In this document: piece after piece, positions 1-8,411 of the stretch | How the letters are laid out: each line of letters starts with the position of its first letter | Position numbering within the stretch: the stretch's first letter is position 1 | Source of the DNA: Bacteroidales bacterium | GTDB taxonomy: Bacteria; Bacteroidota; Bacteroidia; Bacteroidales; Bacteroidaceae | Length of the DNA stretch: 41,762 nucleotides | Assembly: GCA_015654535.1 (NCBI GenBank) | Contig: JAATGU010000015.1 | Location: 1-41,762, forward strand | Direction of reading: 5' to 3' | Position numbers and translations under genes: made by a program | The notes under the pieces: generated by a model | Seen by the model: only the letters and a program-made list of their open reading frames with translations | Database searches by the model: none | What the model was told of the DNA's origin: nothing

Positions 1-1
1 T

Positions 2-763
2 AATTGCCCATTAATACTTCTTGTTGATGATAATGCTGATATAAGAGACTATTTTACTGTAAATTTTAGTGATAAATATCATGTTATGACTGCGCAAAAC
101 GGTCTGGATGGATTTAATAAAGCCATTGAAACTATTCCTGATTTAATTATTAGCGATATTATGATGCCAGGAGTTGATGGCATTGAATTTTGTAAACGAT
201 TAAAAATAAACGAATATACAAGCCATATTCCGGTAATTTTGTTAACAGCCCGGCAATCTGACGAATCAAAGATTGAGGGCTATGAAACAGGGGCTGATGC
301 ATATGTTATCAAACCGTTTAATACAGATGTACTCGAAGCACGTATAGCAAATTTGTTAGATCAACGCATGAAGTTGAGACAATTATTTTCAAATGGTTTA
401 CCCACTGAATTTAGAAAAATAGCTATTAATATAACAGATGAAGCCTTTTTAAATAAACTAGTTTCATCAATCGAAGAAAATATGGAAGAGGAAGATTTCG
501 ATCCAGATAAATTGGCTGAATGTTTAAATATGAGCCGTTCTCAATTGTATCGAAAGATAAAAGTTTTGACCAACCGATCCATACATGATTTTGTTACTTC
601 CATACGAATGAATAAAGCTAAAGAATATCTTCTTAGTGGTGATTATTCTATTTCAGAGACAGCTTATAAAGTTGGATATACACTCCCTACTAATTTTACT
701 CGAACGTTTACAAAGCAATTTGGTGTAACTCCTTCTCAATACATAAAAGAATATAAGAAATAA
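2..763 (+). CDS. Hybrid two-component system regulator, C-terminal part (receiver + AraC-type HTH), cut by left edge
   Basis: The reading frame is open from base 2, so the gene begins outside the window; the ATG at 86 is internal. The visible part starts with a receiver domain: an acidic pocket (LLVDDN at about 20-37), the phosphoacceptor Asp in SDIMMP (codon 155-157), a conserved Thr in LLTAR and Lys in VIKPFN. A C-terminal AraC-family helix-turn-helix follows, from about base 450 to the stop (SRSQLYRKIK, then SISETAYKVGY and the FTRTFTKQFGVTPSQY signature). In Bacteroides this order is typical of hybrid two-component systems, which sense glycan fragments in the periplasm and activate the adjacent PUL. 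The sensor and kinase parts would lie to the left. The PUL genes follow on the same strand, so it is probably their regulator. Confidence 0.93.
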   Translation, partial: NCPLILLVDDNADIRDYFTVNFSDKYHVMTAQNGLDGFNKAIETIPDLIISDIMMPGVDGIEFCKRLKINEYTSHIPVILLTARQSDESKIEGYETGADAYVIKPFNTDVLEARIANLLDQRMKLRQLFSNGLPTEFRKIAINITDEAFLNKLVSSIEENMEEEDFDPDKLAECLNMSRSQLYRKIKVLTNRSIHDFVTSIRMNKAKEYLLSGDYSISETAYKVGYTLPTNFTRTFTKQFGVTPSQYIKEYKK

Positions 764-1344
764 TTTGTCGTTCATTTAAAATTCAACACTTGCTCCAAGA
801 CAATGCAAACAGTTTTAATTTCAATATTCCTGATTTTGATCTATATTATATTTTGCATCAGCTAAAATAGCTGTTGATGCGATTTATGTAACTAAAGCTA
901 TAAATGCGCTATCAGTTACAGGTTCGACGATGGCCTCTGATGCCATTTTATTTTAGCTGTTCCATTTTTAGAAAAGTTGGAATTCAAAGCAACTTTCTAG
1001 TTGAATGGAAATACAATAAAGATGAATGAAAAACAACGTTCAAATGTATATACTGCTGAATAGAAAAGTATTAAGTTAATCACTATAAATAAAAAATAGA
1101 CTTGTTATAAAATCAATATTTACCCCTGGTAAAAAACTGTTTTGATAAAATTCAATCGTTAATTATTTCATAAATATGAGGACTATTTTTATAATAGAGG
1201 TCTTAATAATAGAAAAAAACAGCTTATTTAAGTTCAAAATTTTGTAATTTGATCTGATTGATTCCTTTTGACTAGAAATGATTACTGTTTTGTGTGTAGT
1301 AGCATTTACTTTTGCATCATAAAAAATTCTAATACCATAAAACA
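764..1344. other. 581-bp intergenic region with inverted repeats, upstream of the PUL enzymes
   Basis: I see no convincing gene here. The left part is rich in inverted repeats: GCATCAGCTA (about 856-865) folds back on TAGCTGTTGATGC, CAGCTAAAATA recurs in inverted form near 947-957, and GTAACT/AGTTAC (about 887-918) form another stem. Some of these could terminate the regulator transcript, although no clean U-tract follows. A small palindrome, TTTACC-cct-GGTAAA, lies at 1119-1133 and could be a protein-binding site. A promoter -7 box precedes the GH2 gene. Confidence 0.5.
1307..1314 (+). promoter_or_regulatory. Putative Bacteroides -7 box for the GH2 gene
   Basis: TACTTTTG matches the Bacteroides primary sigma factor -7 consensus TAnnTTTG exactly and lies 30 bases before the GH2 start codon. 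A TTTG at 1289-1292 is closer than the usual 19-21 base spacing, so the -33 element is uncertain; an activated promoter would not need a good one. Confidence 0.5.
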
Positions 1345-4320
1345 ATGAATAGACTATTTTTAATATTTTCTTTTTTATTTATACTGACTTATGCCAGTGG
1401 TCAAGAATACAATGCACCAGTCAACCAGCGTATGACTTATAATATTAATTCTGACTGGAAACTGAAAATAGGGGATATTCCCAATGCTATGAATTTCAAT
1501 TTTGACGATTCTTCATGGCAACCAGTAACACTGCCTCATGCATTTAATGAAGACGAAGCTTTTCGGGTACATATTGAAGAACTTACAGATACTGTAGTTT
1601 GGTACAGAAAACACTTTCATTTGCCGAATTCTGATAAAGGGAAAAAACTTTTTATTGAATTCGAAGGAGTTCGTTTTGCAGCAGAAGTCTATCTGAATGG
1701 CAAGTTTGTAGGTTTGCATGAAAACGGTGTAATGGCTTTTGGATTCGATATTTCTTCAAATATTAATTATGATGGTGATAATGTACTTGCAGTTCGGGTT
1801 GATAATAGTTGGAACTATCACGAAAAATCTACGAATAGCACATTTCAGTGGAATAATAAAAATTTCAATGCTAATTATGGAGGTATCCCAAAGAATGTAT
1901 TTTTACATGTAACCGGCTCGGTATACCAAACATTACCGCTTTATTCCAACCTAAAAACAACAGGAACTTATATTTATGCTTCAGACTTTGATATTAAGAA
2001 GAGGGAAGCGGTTATTCACGCTGAGTCAGAAATTAAAAATGAGACTCCAGCTCCTCAGAATGTTGATTTTGAAGTTGTTATTACGAATCTAGAAGGAAAA
2101 GAAACTGCTCGTTTTACAGGAAATGAAGTTATTGTACAACCAAATACGACTACTGTAGTGTCAGCTTCCTCCAATGTAAAAAATATGCATTTTTGGAGCT
2201 GGGGATACGGTTATTTGTATAACGTGTACACAATTTTAAAAATAGATGGTAAATCTGTAGATATAGTAAAAAATTGTACTGGATTCCGCAAAACAGAATT
2301 TAAGAACGGAATGGTTATTCTGAATGATAGGGTAATTCAAATAAAAGGCTATGCGCAGCGCACCAGTAATGAATGGCCCGCAGTAGGTCTGTCAGTTCCT
2401 GCCTGGTTGAGCGATTACAGTAATGGTTTGATGGTGGAAAGTAATGCCAATATGGTTCGTTGGATGCACGTTACTCCATGGAAACAGGATGTTGAATCCT
2501 GTGATCGAGTTGGCTTGATGCAAATGTTCCCTGCAGGCGATGCCGAAGGTGATGTAAAGGGGCGTCGTTGGGAACAACGAAAAGAATTAATGCGTGATGC
2601 TATAATTTATAATCGTAATAACCCTAGTGTAGTTTTGTATGAGTCGGGAAACGAATCTATTACTGAAGAACATATGGCAGAAATGAAAGCCATTAGAAAC
2701 CAATATGATCCTTATGGCGGTCGTGCTATAGGCTCACGTGAAATGCTTGATAGTAAAATAGCTGAATACGGGGGTGAAATGCTTTATATAAATAAAAGTG
2801 CAGGAAAGCCGATGATTGCAACTGAATATTGCCGTGATGAAGCGTTACGAAAATATTGGGATGAATTGACACCGCCTTATCATAAAAATGGAGCAGGACC
2901 GCTCTATAGAAATGCTGATGCATCTGAATATAACCGGAATCAAGATTCTTTTGCAGTAGAAGACCTAAAACGTTGGTCTGATTATTTTTGCATGAGACCC
3001 GGAACTGGTACTCGTGTGAGTTCTGGTGGATTGAACATCGTATTTTCGGATACGAATACACACTGTCGTGGTGAAGAAAATTATCGTCGAAGCGGAGAAG
3101 TTGATGCTATGCGTATTCCTAAAGATGCATATTATACCCATCAAACTATGTGGGATGGTTGGGTTGATATCGAAAATCCACGTACGTACATTATTGGACA
3201 TTGGAATTACACAGACAAAACTGTAAAAGATATATATGTTGTTTCTCCGTCAGATAAAGTAGAGCTTTTCTTGAATGGAAAATCACTTGGTTTTGGGGAA
3301 CATAGCAATTATTTTTTGCATACCTTTAAAAACGTAGCATATCAACCAGGTACATTAAAAGCTGTAAGCTACCAGAAAGGGAAAATCGTTTCTTCTGATA
3401 CAAAAAAGACCGCAGGAGTCCCCGTTGGATTAAAACTTTCTTTGATTAAGTCTCCGTTATCTGTTAAAGCTGATGGAGCTGATATGGTACTTGCACAGAT
3501 AGAAGTTGTGGATGCTAAAGGTCAACGATGCCCAATTGTGCACACGCCGGTCACATTTAAGTTGGATGGCCCTGCTGAATGGCGTGGAGGTATTGCACAG
3601 GGGCTTGATAATTATATCTTGTCAAAAACTCTACCAGCAGAATGTGGTATCAATCGGGCTTTAATTCGTACAACAACTAAAGCTGGCAAAGTTACACTGT
3701 CAGCTTCAGCAGAAGGTTTGCAGTCTACGACTATATCTTTCGAAACCACTCCTGCAAGTGTGGTTGATGGTCTAAGCAAGGATTTGCCTGGTGATAAATT
3801 ACCTTCCAATTTATCCCGGGGTGAAACGCCATCTACTCCATCTTACAAAATTACTCGTAAAACAATTAATATAATATCGGCAACAGCAGGGGCTAATAAA
3901 AATAATGCGATCAACAGTTACGACGATAATGAACTAAGTGAATGGACAAACGATGGAAAAATATCCACAGGATGGATCACTTATCAGTTAGCGCAGAAAA
4001 CCGAAATATCAGAAGTTTGTCTGAAATTATCGGGATGGCGTTCTCGTAGTTATCCTATCGAGATTTTGGTAGACCGAAAAATAGTGTGGAAAGGTAACAC
4101 TGCGCAAAGTTTGGGCTATATCACAATTCCAGTGAAACCTATGGTTGGAAAGAGTATTACCATTCGACTTACCGGAGCTGGAACAGAAAATGACGCTTTC
4201 CAGAACATGATTGAACTGAATGGGAATAAAGAACTAGATGGTTTTAAAGATTCGAAGAACCTGGATACCAAAGGTCAACTCCGCATCGTAGAAGCAGAAT
4301 TTTTTGAAAAAGTAAAGTAA
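1345..4320 (+). CDS. Secreted glycoside hydrolase family 2 (beta-galactosidase-like), 991 aa
   Basis: An N-terminal signal peptide (about residues 1-19, ending ASG-Q) sends it to the periplasm or surface. The GH2 order follows: sugar-binding jelly roll (about 28-190), immunoglobulin-like sandwich (about 205-315) and TIM barrel (about 320-600). The likely acid/base is Glu437 in ESGNES and the likely nucleophile Glu494 in ATEYC. The C-terminal part resembles DUF4982 (about 610-690), a GH2 C5 immunoglobulin-like domain (about 695-805), and a discoidin-like carbohydrate-binding domain (about 845-960). Known GH2 enzymes of this layout are beta-galactosidases or related exo-enzymes; the exact sugar cannot be read from sequence. 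It is the first enzyme gene after the regulator, so it probably trims galactose-type side chains of the PUL substrate. Confidence 0.9.
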   Translation: MNRLFLIFSFLFILTYASGQEYNAPVNQRMTYNINSDWKLKIGDIPNAMNFNFDDSSWQPVTLPHAFNEDEAFRVHIEELTDTVVWYRKHFHLPNSDKGKKLFIEFEGVRFAAEVYLNGKFVGLHENGVMAFGFDISSNINYDGDNVLAVRVDNSWNYHEKSTNSTFQWNNKNFNANYGGIPKNVFLHVTGSVYQTLPLYSNLKTTGTYIYASDFDIKKREAVIHAESEIKNETPAPQNVDFEVVITNLEGKETARFTGNEVIVQPNTTTVVSASSNVKNMHFWSWGYGYLYNVYTILKIDGKSVDIVKNCTGFRKTEFKNGMVILNDRVIQIKGYAQRTSNEWPAVGLSVPAWLSDYSNGLMVESNANMVRWMHVTPWKQDVESCDRVGLMQMFPAGDAEGDVKGRRWEQRKELMRDAIIYNRNNPSVVLYESGNESITEEHMAEMKAIRNQYDPYGGRAIGSREMLDSKIAEYGGEMLYINKSAGKPMIATEYCRDEALRKYWDELTPPYHKNGAGPLYRNADASEYNRNQDSFAVEDLKRWSDYFCMRPGTGTRVSSGGLNIVFSDTNTHCRGEENYRRSGEVDAMRIPKDAYYTHQTMWDGWVDIENPRTYIIGHWNYTDKTVKDIYVVSPSDKVELFLNGKSLGFGEHSNYFLHTFKNVAYQPGTLKAVSYQKGKIVSSDTKKTAGVPVGLKLSLIKSPLSVKADGADMVLAQIEVVDAKGQRCPIVHTPVTFKLDGPAEWRGGIAQGLDNYILSKTLPAECGINRALIRTTTKAGKVTLSASAEGLQSTTISFETTPASVVDGLSKDLPGDKLPSNLSRGETPSTPSYKITRKTINIISATAGANKNNAINSYDDNELSEWTNDGKISTGWITYQLAQKTEISEVCLKLSGWRSRSYPIEILVDRKIVWKGNTAQSLGYITIPVKPMVGKSITIRLTGAGTENDAFQNMIELNGNKELDGFKDSKNLDTKGQLRIVEAEFFEKVK

Positions 4321-4421
4321 GGGTTCATTTAAAACAAGGAAAACACAATCAGGTAAAGACGAGATTTTCGTGTTTGTCCTTTTTTGTAAAATTAATGAGG
4401 ATGCATATAATATTTATTTAA

Positions 4422-5888
4422 ATGAAATTTAAGCTAATATACACCATTTCAATTTTGTTCATAATATTCGGACCTAAGGGATTTGCTGGTACAAAAGAGA
4501 GTAAAGCTGTTAGTAGGTTGGATGAATTAAATCCTGCAAAAGTCTGGGTATTTATACTCGCTGGTCAATCGAATATGGCTGGTAGGGGAAAATTAGAAGC
4601 TCAGGATACCATTACTACGTCAAGAATATTGAGTCTTGATAAGGATGGTAAAATTATTCAAGCAAAAGAACCACTTAATTTTTATGAGAATAAAATGCAG
4701 GGTACAGGATGCGGCTTAGCATTTGGTAAAGAGTTGCTTAACTATATTCCCAAAGACGTATCAATCCTAATACTTCAAACTGCGGTAGGTGGAAGTTCAA
4801 TCAACCAGTGGATTAAAAATTCGAAGCACAGAGAAATTCAATTGTTTTCCAATTTTAAAGAAAAAGTAGACCTTGGTAAACGATATGGAACAATTAAAGC
4901 CATTTTGTGGCATCAAGGAGAATCTGACGCAAAACCAGAAGGAGTTCAACAAAGACGAGGTAAACTAAAAATATTATTTGGAATGTTTAGAAACGCTGTA
5001 GGCAATGATTCGCTGCCAATACTCATGGGTGAACTCGGAAGCTATTCTAAAACTCCAGAGCTATTTAGTCAGATGAATGAACAAACCAGATTATATTCTG
5101 CTTCAGATCGTTTTACCTCGGTAATATTTACATCTGATTTTCAACATAGAGGTGATTTCTTACATTTCAACTCTGCAAGTCAACGTGAAATGGGTAAACG
5201 TTTTGCACGTGAATATAACAGGGTATTTGGAGTGAAAAAGCCTGTTGTTGTTTTGACATTTGATGATGGATCGGTGACTCATTATACCAATGTAGCTCCT
5301 CTGCTTAAGAAATACGGTTTTACTGCGACTTTTTTTGTGTGTGATTATCCTCGTAAACCGGGAATTGCAGCTGTTAAGAATATTACTTGGGAACAAATTC
5401 AAGCGTTAGATAGTATGGGATTTGAGATTGGTAATCACACAGGCCATCATAAGGGGGTAGGAAAATTGACTGAAAGTCAGCTAAGAGATGAAATTAAATA
5501 TATAGAGGATAAGTGTAAAGAATATGGAATTGTAAAACCTGTTTCATTTGCTTACCCGGGTAATCGTTCAGATTCATTGTCAAGAGTTGTTCTGAAGAAT
5601 ATGGGATATAAATTTGCCCGTGTTGGAGGAAGCCGTTATTTTAATCCTAATAATGATAAAAAGTTTCTTATACCAAGCTATACTATGACAGATAAACTTG
5701 ATAATAAAACCATTCAAGCTTTAAAAGAATTAAAATCCGGACAAATTCTTGTTTTTACTATCCACGAGGTACCTGATCCTGATCATGAAAACTATACCAC
5801 GTCGCCAGAACTTTTAGAAAAATATCTTAAGTTTATGCACGATAATCATTTTGAAGTGATCGCAATGAGAGACCTTGAAACGAAATAA
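4422..5888 (+). CDS. Two-domain SGNH acetylesterase (SASA/CE6-like) fused to NodB-type polysaccharide deacetylase (CE4-like), 488 aa
   Basis: After a signal peptide (about 1-22), residues 40-265 form a SASA/DUF303 esterase. The nucleophile Ser50 is in GQSNM, a conserved block WHQGESD is at 163-169, and the probable catalytic Asp245-His248 pair is in GDFLHFN. Residues 272-485 form a NodB/CE4 deacetylase: motif 1 TFDDGS with Asp281/Asp282, motif 2 HTGHH with metal ligands His339/His343, motif 3 FAYPG, and a late HEVPD. All key residues of both halves are present, so both may be active: O-acetyl removal by the first, and N- or O-deacetylation by the second. The fused order is less common than the single domains. 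It sits 101 bases after the GH2 gene, and a decayed esterase fragment begins immediately after its stop codon. Confidence 0.88.
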   Translation: MKFKLIYTISILFIIFGPKGFAGTKESKAVSRLDELNPAKVWVFILAGQSNMAGRGKLEAQDTITTSRILSLDKDGKIIQAKEPLNFYENKMQGTGCGLAFGKELLNYIPKDVSILILQTAVGGSSINQWIKNSKHREIQLFSNFKEKVDLGKRYGTIKAILWHQGESDAKPEGVQQRRGKLKILFGMFRNAVGNDSLPILMGELGSYSKTPELFSQMNEQTRLYSASDRFTSVIFTSDFQHRGDFLHFNSASQREMGKRFAREYNRVFGVKKPVVVLTFDDGSVTHYTNVAPLLKKYGFTATFFVCDYPRKPGIAAVKNITWEQIQALDSMGFEIGNHTGHHKGVGKLTESQLRDEIKYIEDKCKEYGIVKPVSFAYPGNRSDSLSRVVLKNMGYKFARVGGSRYFNPNNDKKFLIPSYTMTDKLDNKTIQALKELKSGQILVFTIHEVPDPDHENYTTSPELLEKYLKFMHDNHFEVIAMRDLETK

Positions 5889-5889
5889 A

Positions 5890-6131
5890 GTGATTCTTTC
5901 TTTCGCTAATATTGCTGGAGGTTTAGTCAGTCACTCAGCTGGTTTTCAATAGCAGGATCCGATGGGAAGTTTGTTCCAACCCAGGCTGAAATTAAAGGAA
6001 ATGAAGTTGTTATATGGTCAAGAGAAGTACAGAATCCTGTAGCTGTAAGATTTGTTTGGAATGAATTAGCAATTCCAAATCTTAGTAATAAAGAAGGTTT
6101 ACCAGCTGTTCCGTTCCGTACCGACAACTAA
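5890..6131 (+). pseudogene. Frameshifted C-terminal remnant of a sialate O-acetylesterase-type gene
   Basis: No intact gene lies here, but two frames read like the end of a large Bacteroides 9-O-acetylesterase-type protein. Frame 1 from 5890 gives VILSFANIAGGLVSHSA. Frame 3, from about 5931 to the TAA at 6129-6131, gives WFSIAGSDGKFVPTQAEI, VAVRFVWNELAIPNL and EGLPAVPFRTDN-stop. Those blocks (IAGxDGKFVPAxA, NPVAVRFxWNE, GLPAxPFRTD) are typical of the C-terminus of that family. The frame changes between about 5923 and 5940. Only the last 80 or so residues remain, so the gene is a relic. It starts 2 bases after the stop of the esterase/deacetylase, suggesting that a deletion or recombination removed the 5' part. 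Confidence 0.75.
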
Positions 6132-6402
6132 TTTCTTTTATATCTTAAATTTATTATCATTTATAATGCTTAGTCAAATAATTGTTTTATTGAATAGATT
6201 GTCAAAGAGATAAAGTTCCACAAATTGTAGCTTTGTTTGTGTAAGAAGTGAAGAAAAAGTAGCCTTTAGGATATTATTTAAAATACAATACAATTTTTTG
6301 AAAAAATGCAAATAAATTTAATATTAGTTTTATGTGGGAAAAAATTGGATATGGCTTGGTAATAAAGATAAAATATGATAATTATTTAATATATAAATCG
6401 TA

Positions 6403-8052
6403 ATGAAAAAACATCTTTTACTATTATTTGTATTCTTTTTTTTGAGTATATATGCAATTTACGCTAAAACATATTATGTGGCTACTAATGGAAATGATGC
6501 TACTGGTACTGGTTCCATTTCATTGCCTTTTGCCACTATTATGAAAGCACATCAGTTCGTTGTTGCGGGTGATACAGTGCTTGTCCGTGGTGGAACATAT
6601 ACAATGACTGAATCTCAGATTAATCTGAAGTCGAGCATCTGGGCATATATGAATTATCTGGATAAAAGTGGAACTTCTAACACCAAACGCATTTACTATT
6701 GGGCTTATCCAGGTGAACGTCCCATCATTGATATGTCCAATGTAAAACCTGCCGGTTATCGGAATATTGTTTTCTTTGTTAAAGGTTCATGGTTGTATAT
6801 CAAAGGGTTGGAAGTTATTGGCACTCAAGTTACAATTAGTACACATACTCAGTCGGAATGCTTTCATAATGAGGGTAGTAACAATATCTTTGAACAGCTG
6901 AGCATGCACGATGGTATGGCCATTGGTTTTTATCTCACAAGAGGTTCCAATAATCTTGTACTTAACTGTGATGCATACCGTAATTGGGATTACTTTTCGG
7001 AAACGGGGAAAGGTGGAAATACCGATGGTTTTGGTTGTCATCCAGCAAAAGGGGGAACGGGGAACGTAATTAGAGGATGTCGTGCATGGTTTAATAGTGA
7101 TGATGGGTATGATTGTATTAATTCAGACGAATCAGTGATTTTTGAAAATTGTTGGGCGTTTTTTAATGGGTATAACTCTTCATTTGCCAGCGAAGGCGAT
7201 GGCAATGGTTTCAAAGCCGGCGGATATGGCAAGGCTCCGATCGTGTCGGAATTACCCAACCCGATTCCGGCTAATATTGTTCGATTTTGTATGGCGTACA
7301 GGAATAAATCGAATGGATTTTATGCTAATCACCATGTGCAGACCGGTAGTTATTGGTACAATAATACCGCTTATCGTAATGCAAAGAACTACAATATGTT
7401 GAGTCAACGAATAACCAAAAGTTTAATAACTGGAGCGGATACAACATTAGATTGCCAGGGGTTTAATCATATATTGAAAAATAACATTTCTTACAAATAT
7501 TCTTCTTCTGGGGATACCCTAAATATAGGGACAAGTGTAAATACATATAATTCGTTTTCTCCAGATATATCTGTAACTGTCGATGCTAAGGATTTTGTAA
7601 GTACGGATGAATCATTGTTGGTTAGTGACCGTCAGGTAGATGGAAGCTTGCCCAATGTTGAGTTTCTTAAGCTCAAGGCTGGCAGTGACCTGATAGATAA
7701 AGGCATGGATCTCGGCTTTCCATTCTTAGGGATTGCACCCGATTTAGGCGCATTCGAATATCAACCGGATGTAATTACTGCTGTTTCAGAGTTTTCAGAA
7801 AGTCACTTACCGCTTGTTTATCCCAATCCAGTGACCGATAGTGCTGCTTATCTGGCTATATCAGTAGATGCCCCTCAAAAAGTTAGTATGAGTCTTTTTT
7901 CTCTTTCCGGAGAGCTTTTGCGTTCTAATTTTTTAGGAACATATCAGTCCGGTGAAGTTAAATTACCTTTTCAAGATCTCTCTCCGGGAACTTATTTGCT
8001 GAATGTCTTTTTAGGAAATAAAAAAGAGGTGATGAAAATAATAATCAAATAG
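6403..8052 (+). CDS. PL9-family pectate/rhamnogalacturonan lyase with type IX secretion sorting tail, 549 aa
   Basis: A signal peptide (about 1-21) is followed by a right-handed parallel beta-helix (about 22-450) of the PL9 type. Known PL9 pectate lyase Pel9A uses a calcium site made of Asp209, Asp233, Asp234 and Asp237, with Lys273 as the base. Here Asp208 (NTDGFG), Asp233/Asp234/Asp237 (NSDDGYD) and Lys271 (GNGFKAGG) sit at almost the same positions, so the enzyme should be active. It would cleave pectic backbone by beta-elimination; Bacteroides PL9 enzymes include rhamnogalacturonan I lyases. The last 75 residues (VYPNPVTDSA onward, ending VMKIIIK) form a type A type IX sorting domain, predicting surface attachment or release. 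It lies between the esterase relic and the first SusC gene. Confidence 0.9.
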   Translation: MKKHLLLLFVFFFLSIYAIYAKTYYVATNGNDATGTGSISLPFATIMKAHQFVVAGDTVLVRGGTYTMTESQINLKSSIWAYMNYLDKSGTSNTKRIYYWAYPGERPIIDMSNVKPAGYRNIVFFVKGSWLYIKGLEVIGTQVTISTHTQSECFHNEGSNNIFEQLSMHDGMAIGFYLTRGSNNLVLNCDAYRNWDYFSETGKGGNTDGFGCHPAKGGTGNVIRGCRAWFNSDDGYDCINSDESVIFENCWAFFNGYNSSFASEGDGNGFKAGGYGKAPIVSELPNPIPANIVRFCMAYRNKSNGFYANHHVQTGSYWYNNTAYRNAKNYNMLSQRITKSLITGADTTLDCQGFNHILKNNISYKYSSSGDTLNIGTSVNTYNSFSPDISVTVDAKDFVSTDESLLVSDRQVDGSLPNVEFLKLKAGSDLIDKGMDLGFPFLGIAPDLGAFEYQPDVITAVSEFSESHLPLVYPNPVTDSAAYLAISVDAPQKVSMSLFSLSGELLRSNFLGTYQSGEVKLPFQDLSPGTYLLNVFLGNKKEVMKIIIK

Positions 8053-8411
8053 AGATATTAATTAATTTTTGCACAAAAGAATATTTATTGTTAATAGACC
8101 TAAAAAATCATATTAAGTAGTCATAAATCAAAAACAGCAGTATTATGCTACTAAATGAGCAAATATTCTATGTTTTTGTACATTTATCCATTTACTTTAA
8201 CTAATTGATTGATGATATTTGCAATAGTATTTCACATAAAATATGCTAATATGGCTCGCTCTTTATAAATTAAACTTAAAAAATAGTTAAACTTAATTTT
8301 AGAAATAGAAAATAGTAAGAAAGAACAAAGATGGCAAGGTTGCTCGCTTGCATTGAACTTGGTAGAAGAGATAATTTAGTATTAATATGTTAATTTTAAA
8401 TTTATGATCTT
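8053..8411. other. 359-bp intergenic leader upstream of the first SusC gene
   Basis: I see no gene. It is very AT-rich, with a repeated TTAAACTTA (about 8270-8296) and a small stem GCAAG/CTTGC near 8334-8352. It probably carries the promoter and a long 5' leader of the SusC/SusD operon. I could not assign a -7/-33 pair with confidence. Confidence 0.4.

Noticed and set aside
86..163. ATG at 86 as the start of the response-regulator gene
   Set aside because: The same frame is open to base 2 and encodes the expected first strand and acidic pocket of the receiver, so the true start is outside the window.
858..960. Possible tRNA or small peptide near the GGTTCGA at about 919
   Set aside because: No cloverleaf can be drawn and the 28-codon open stretch matches nothing known.
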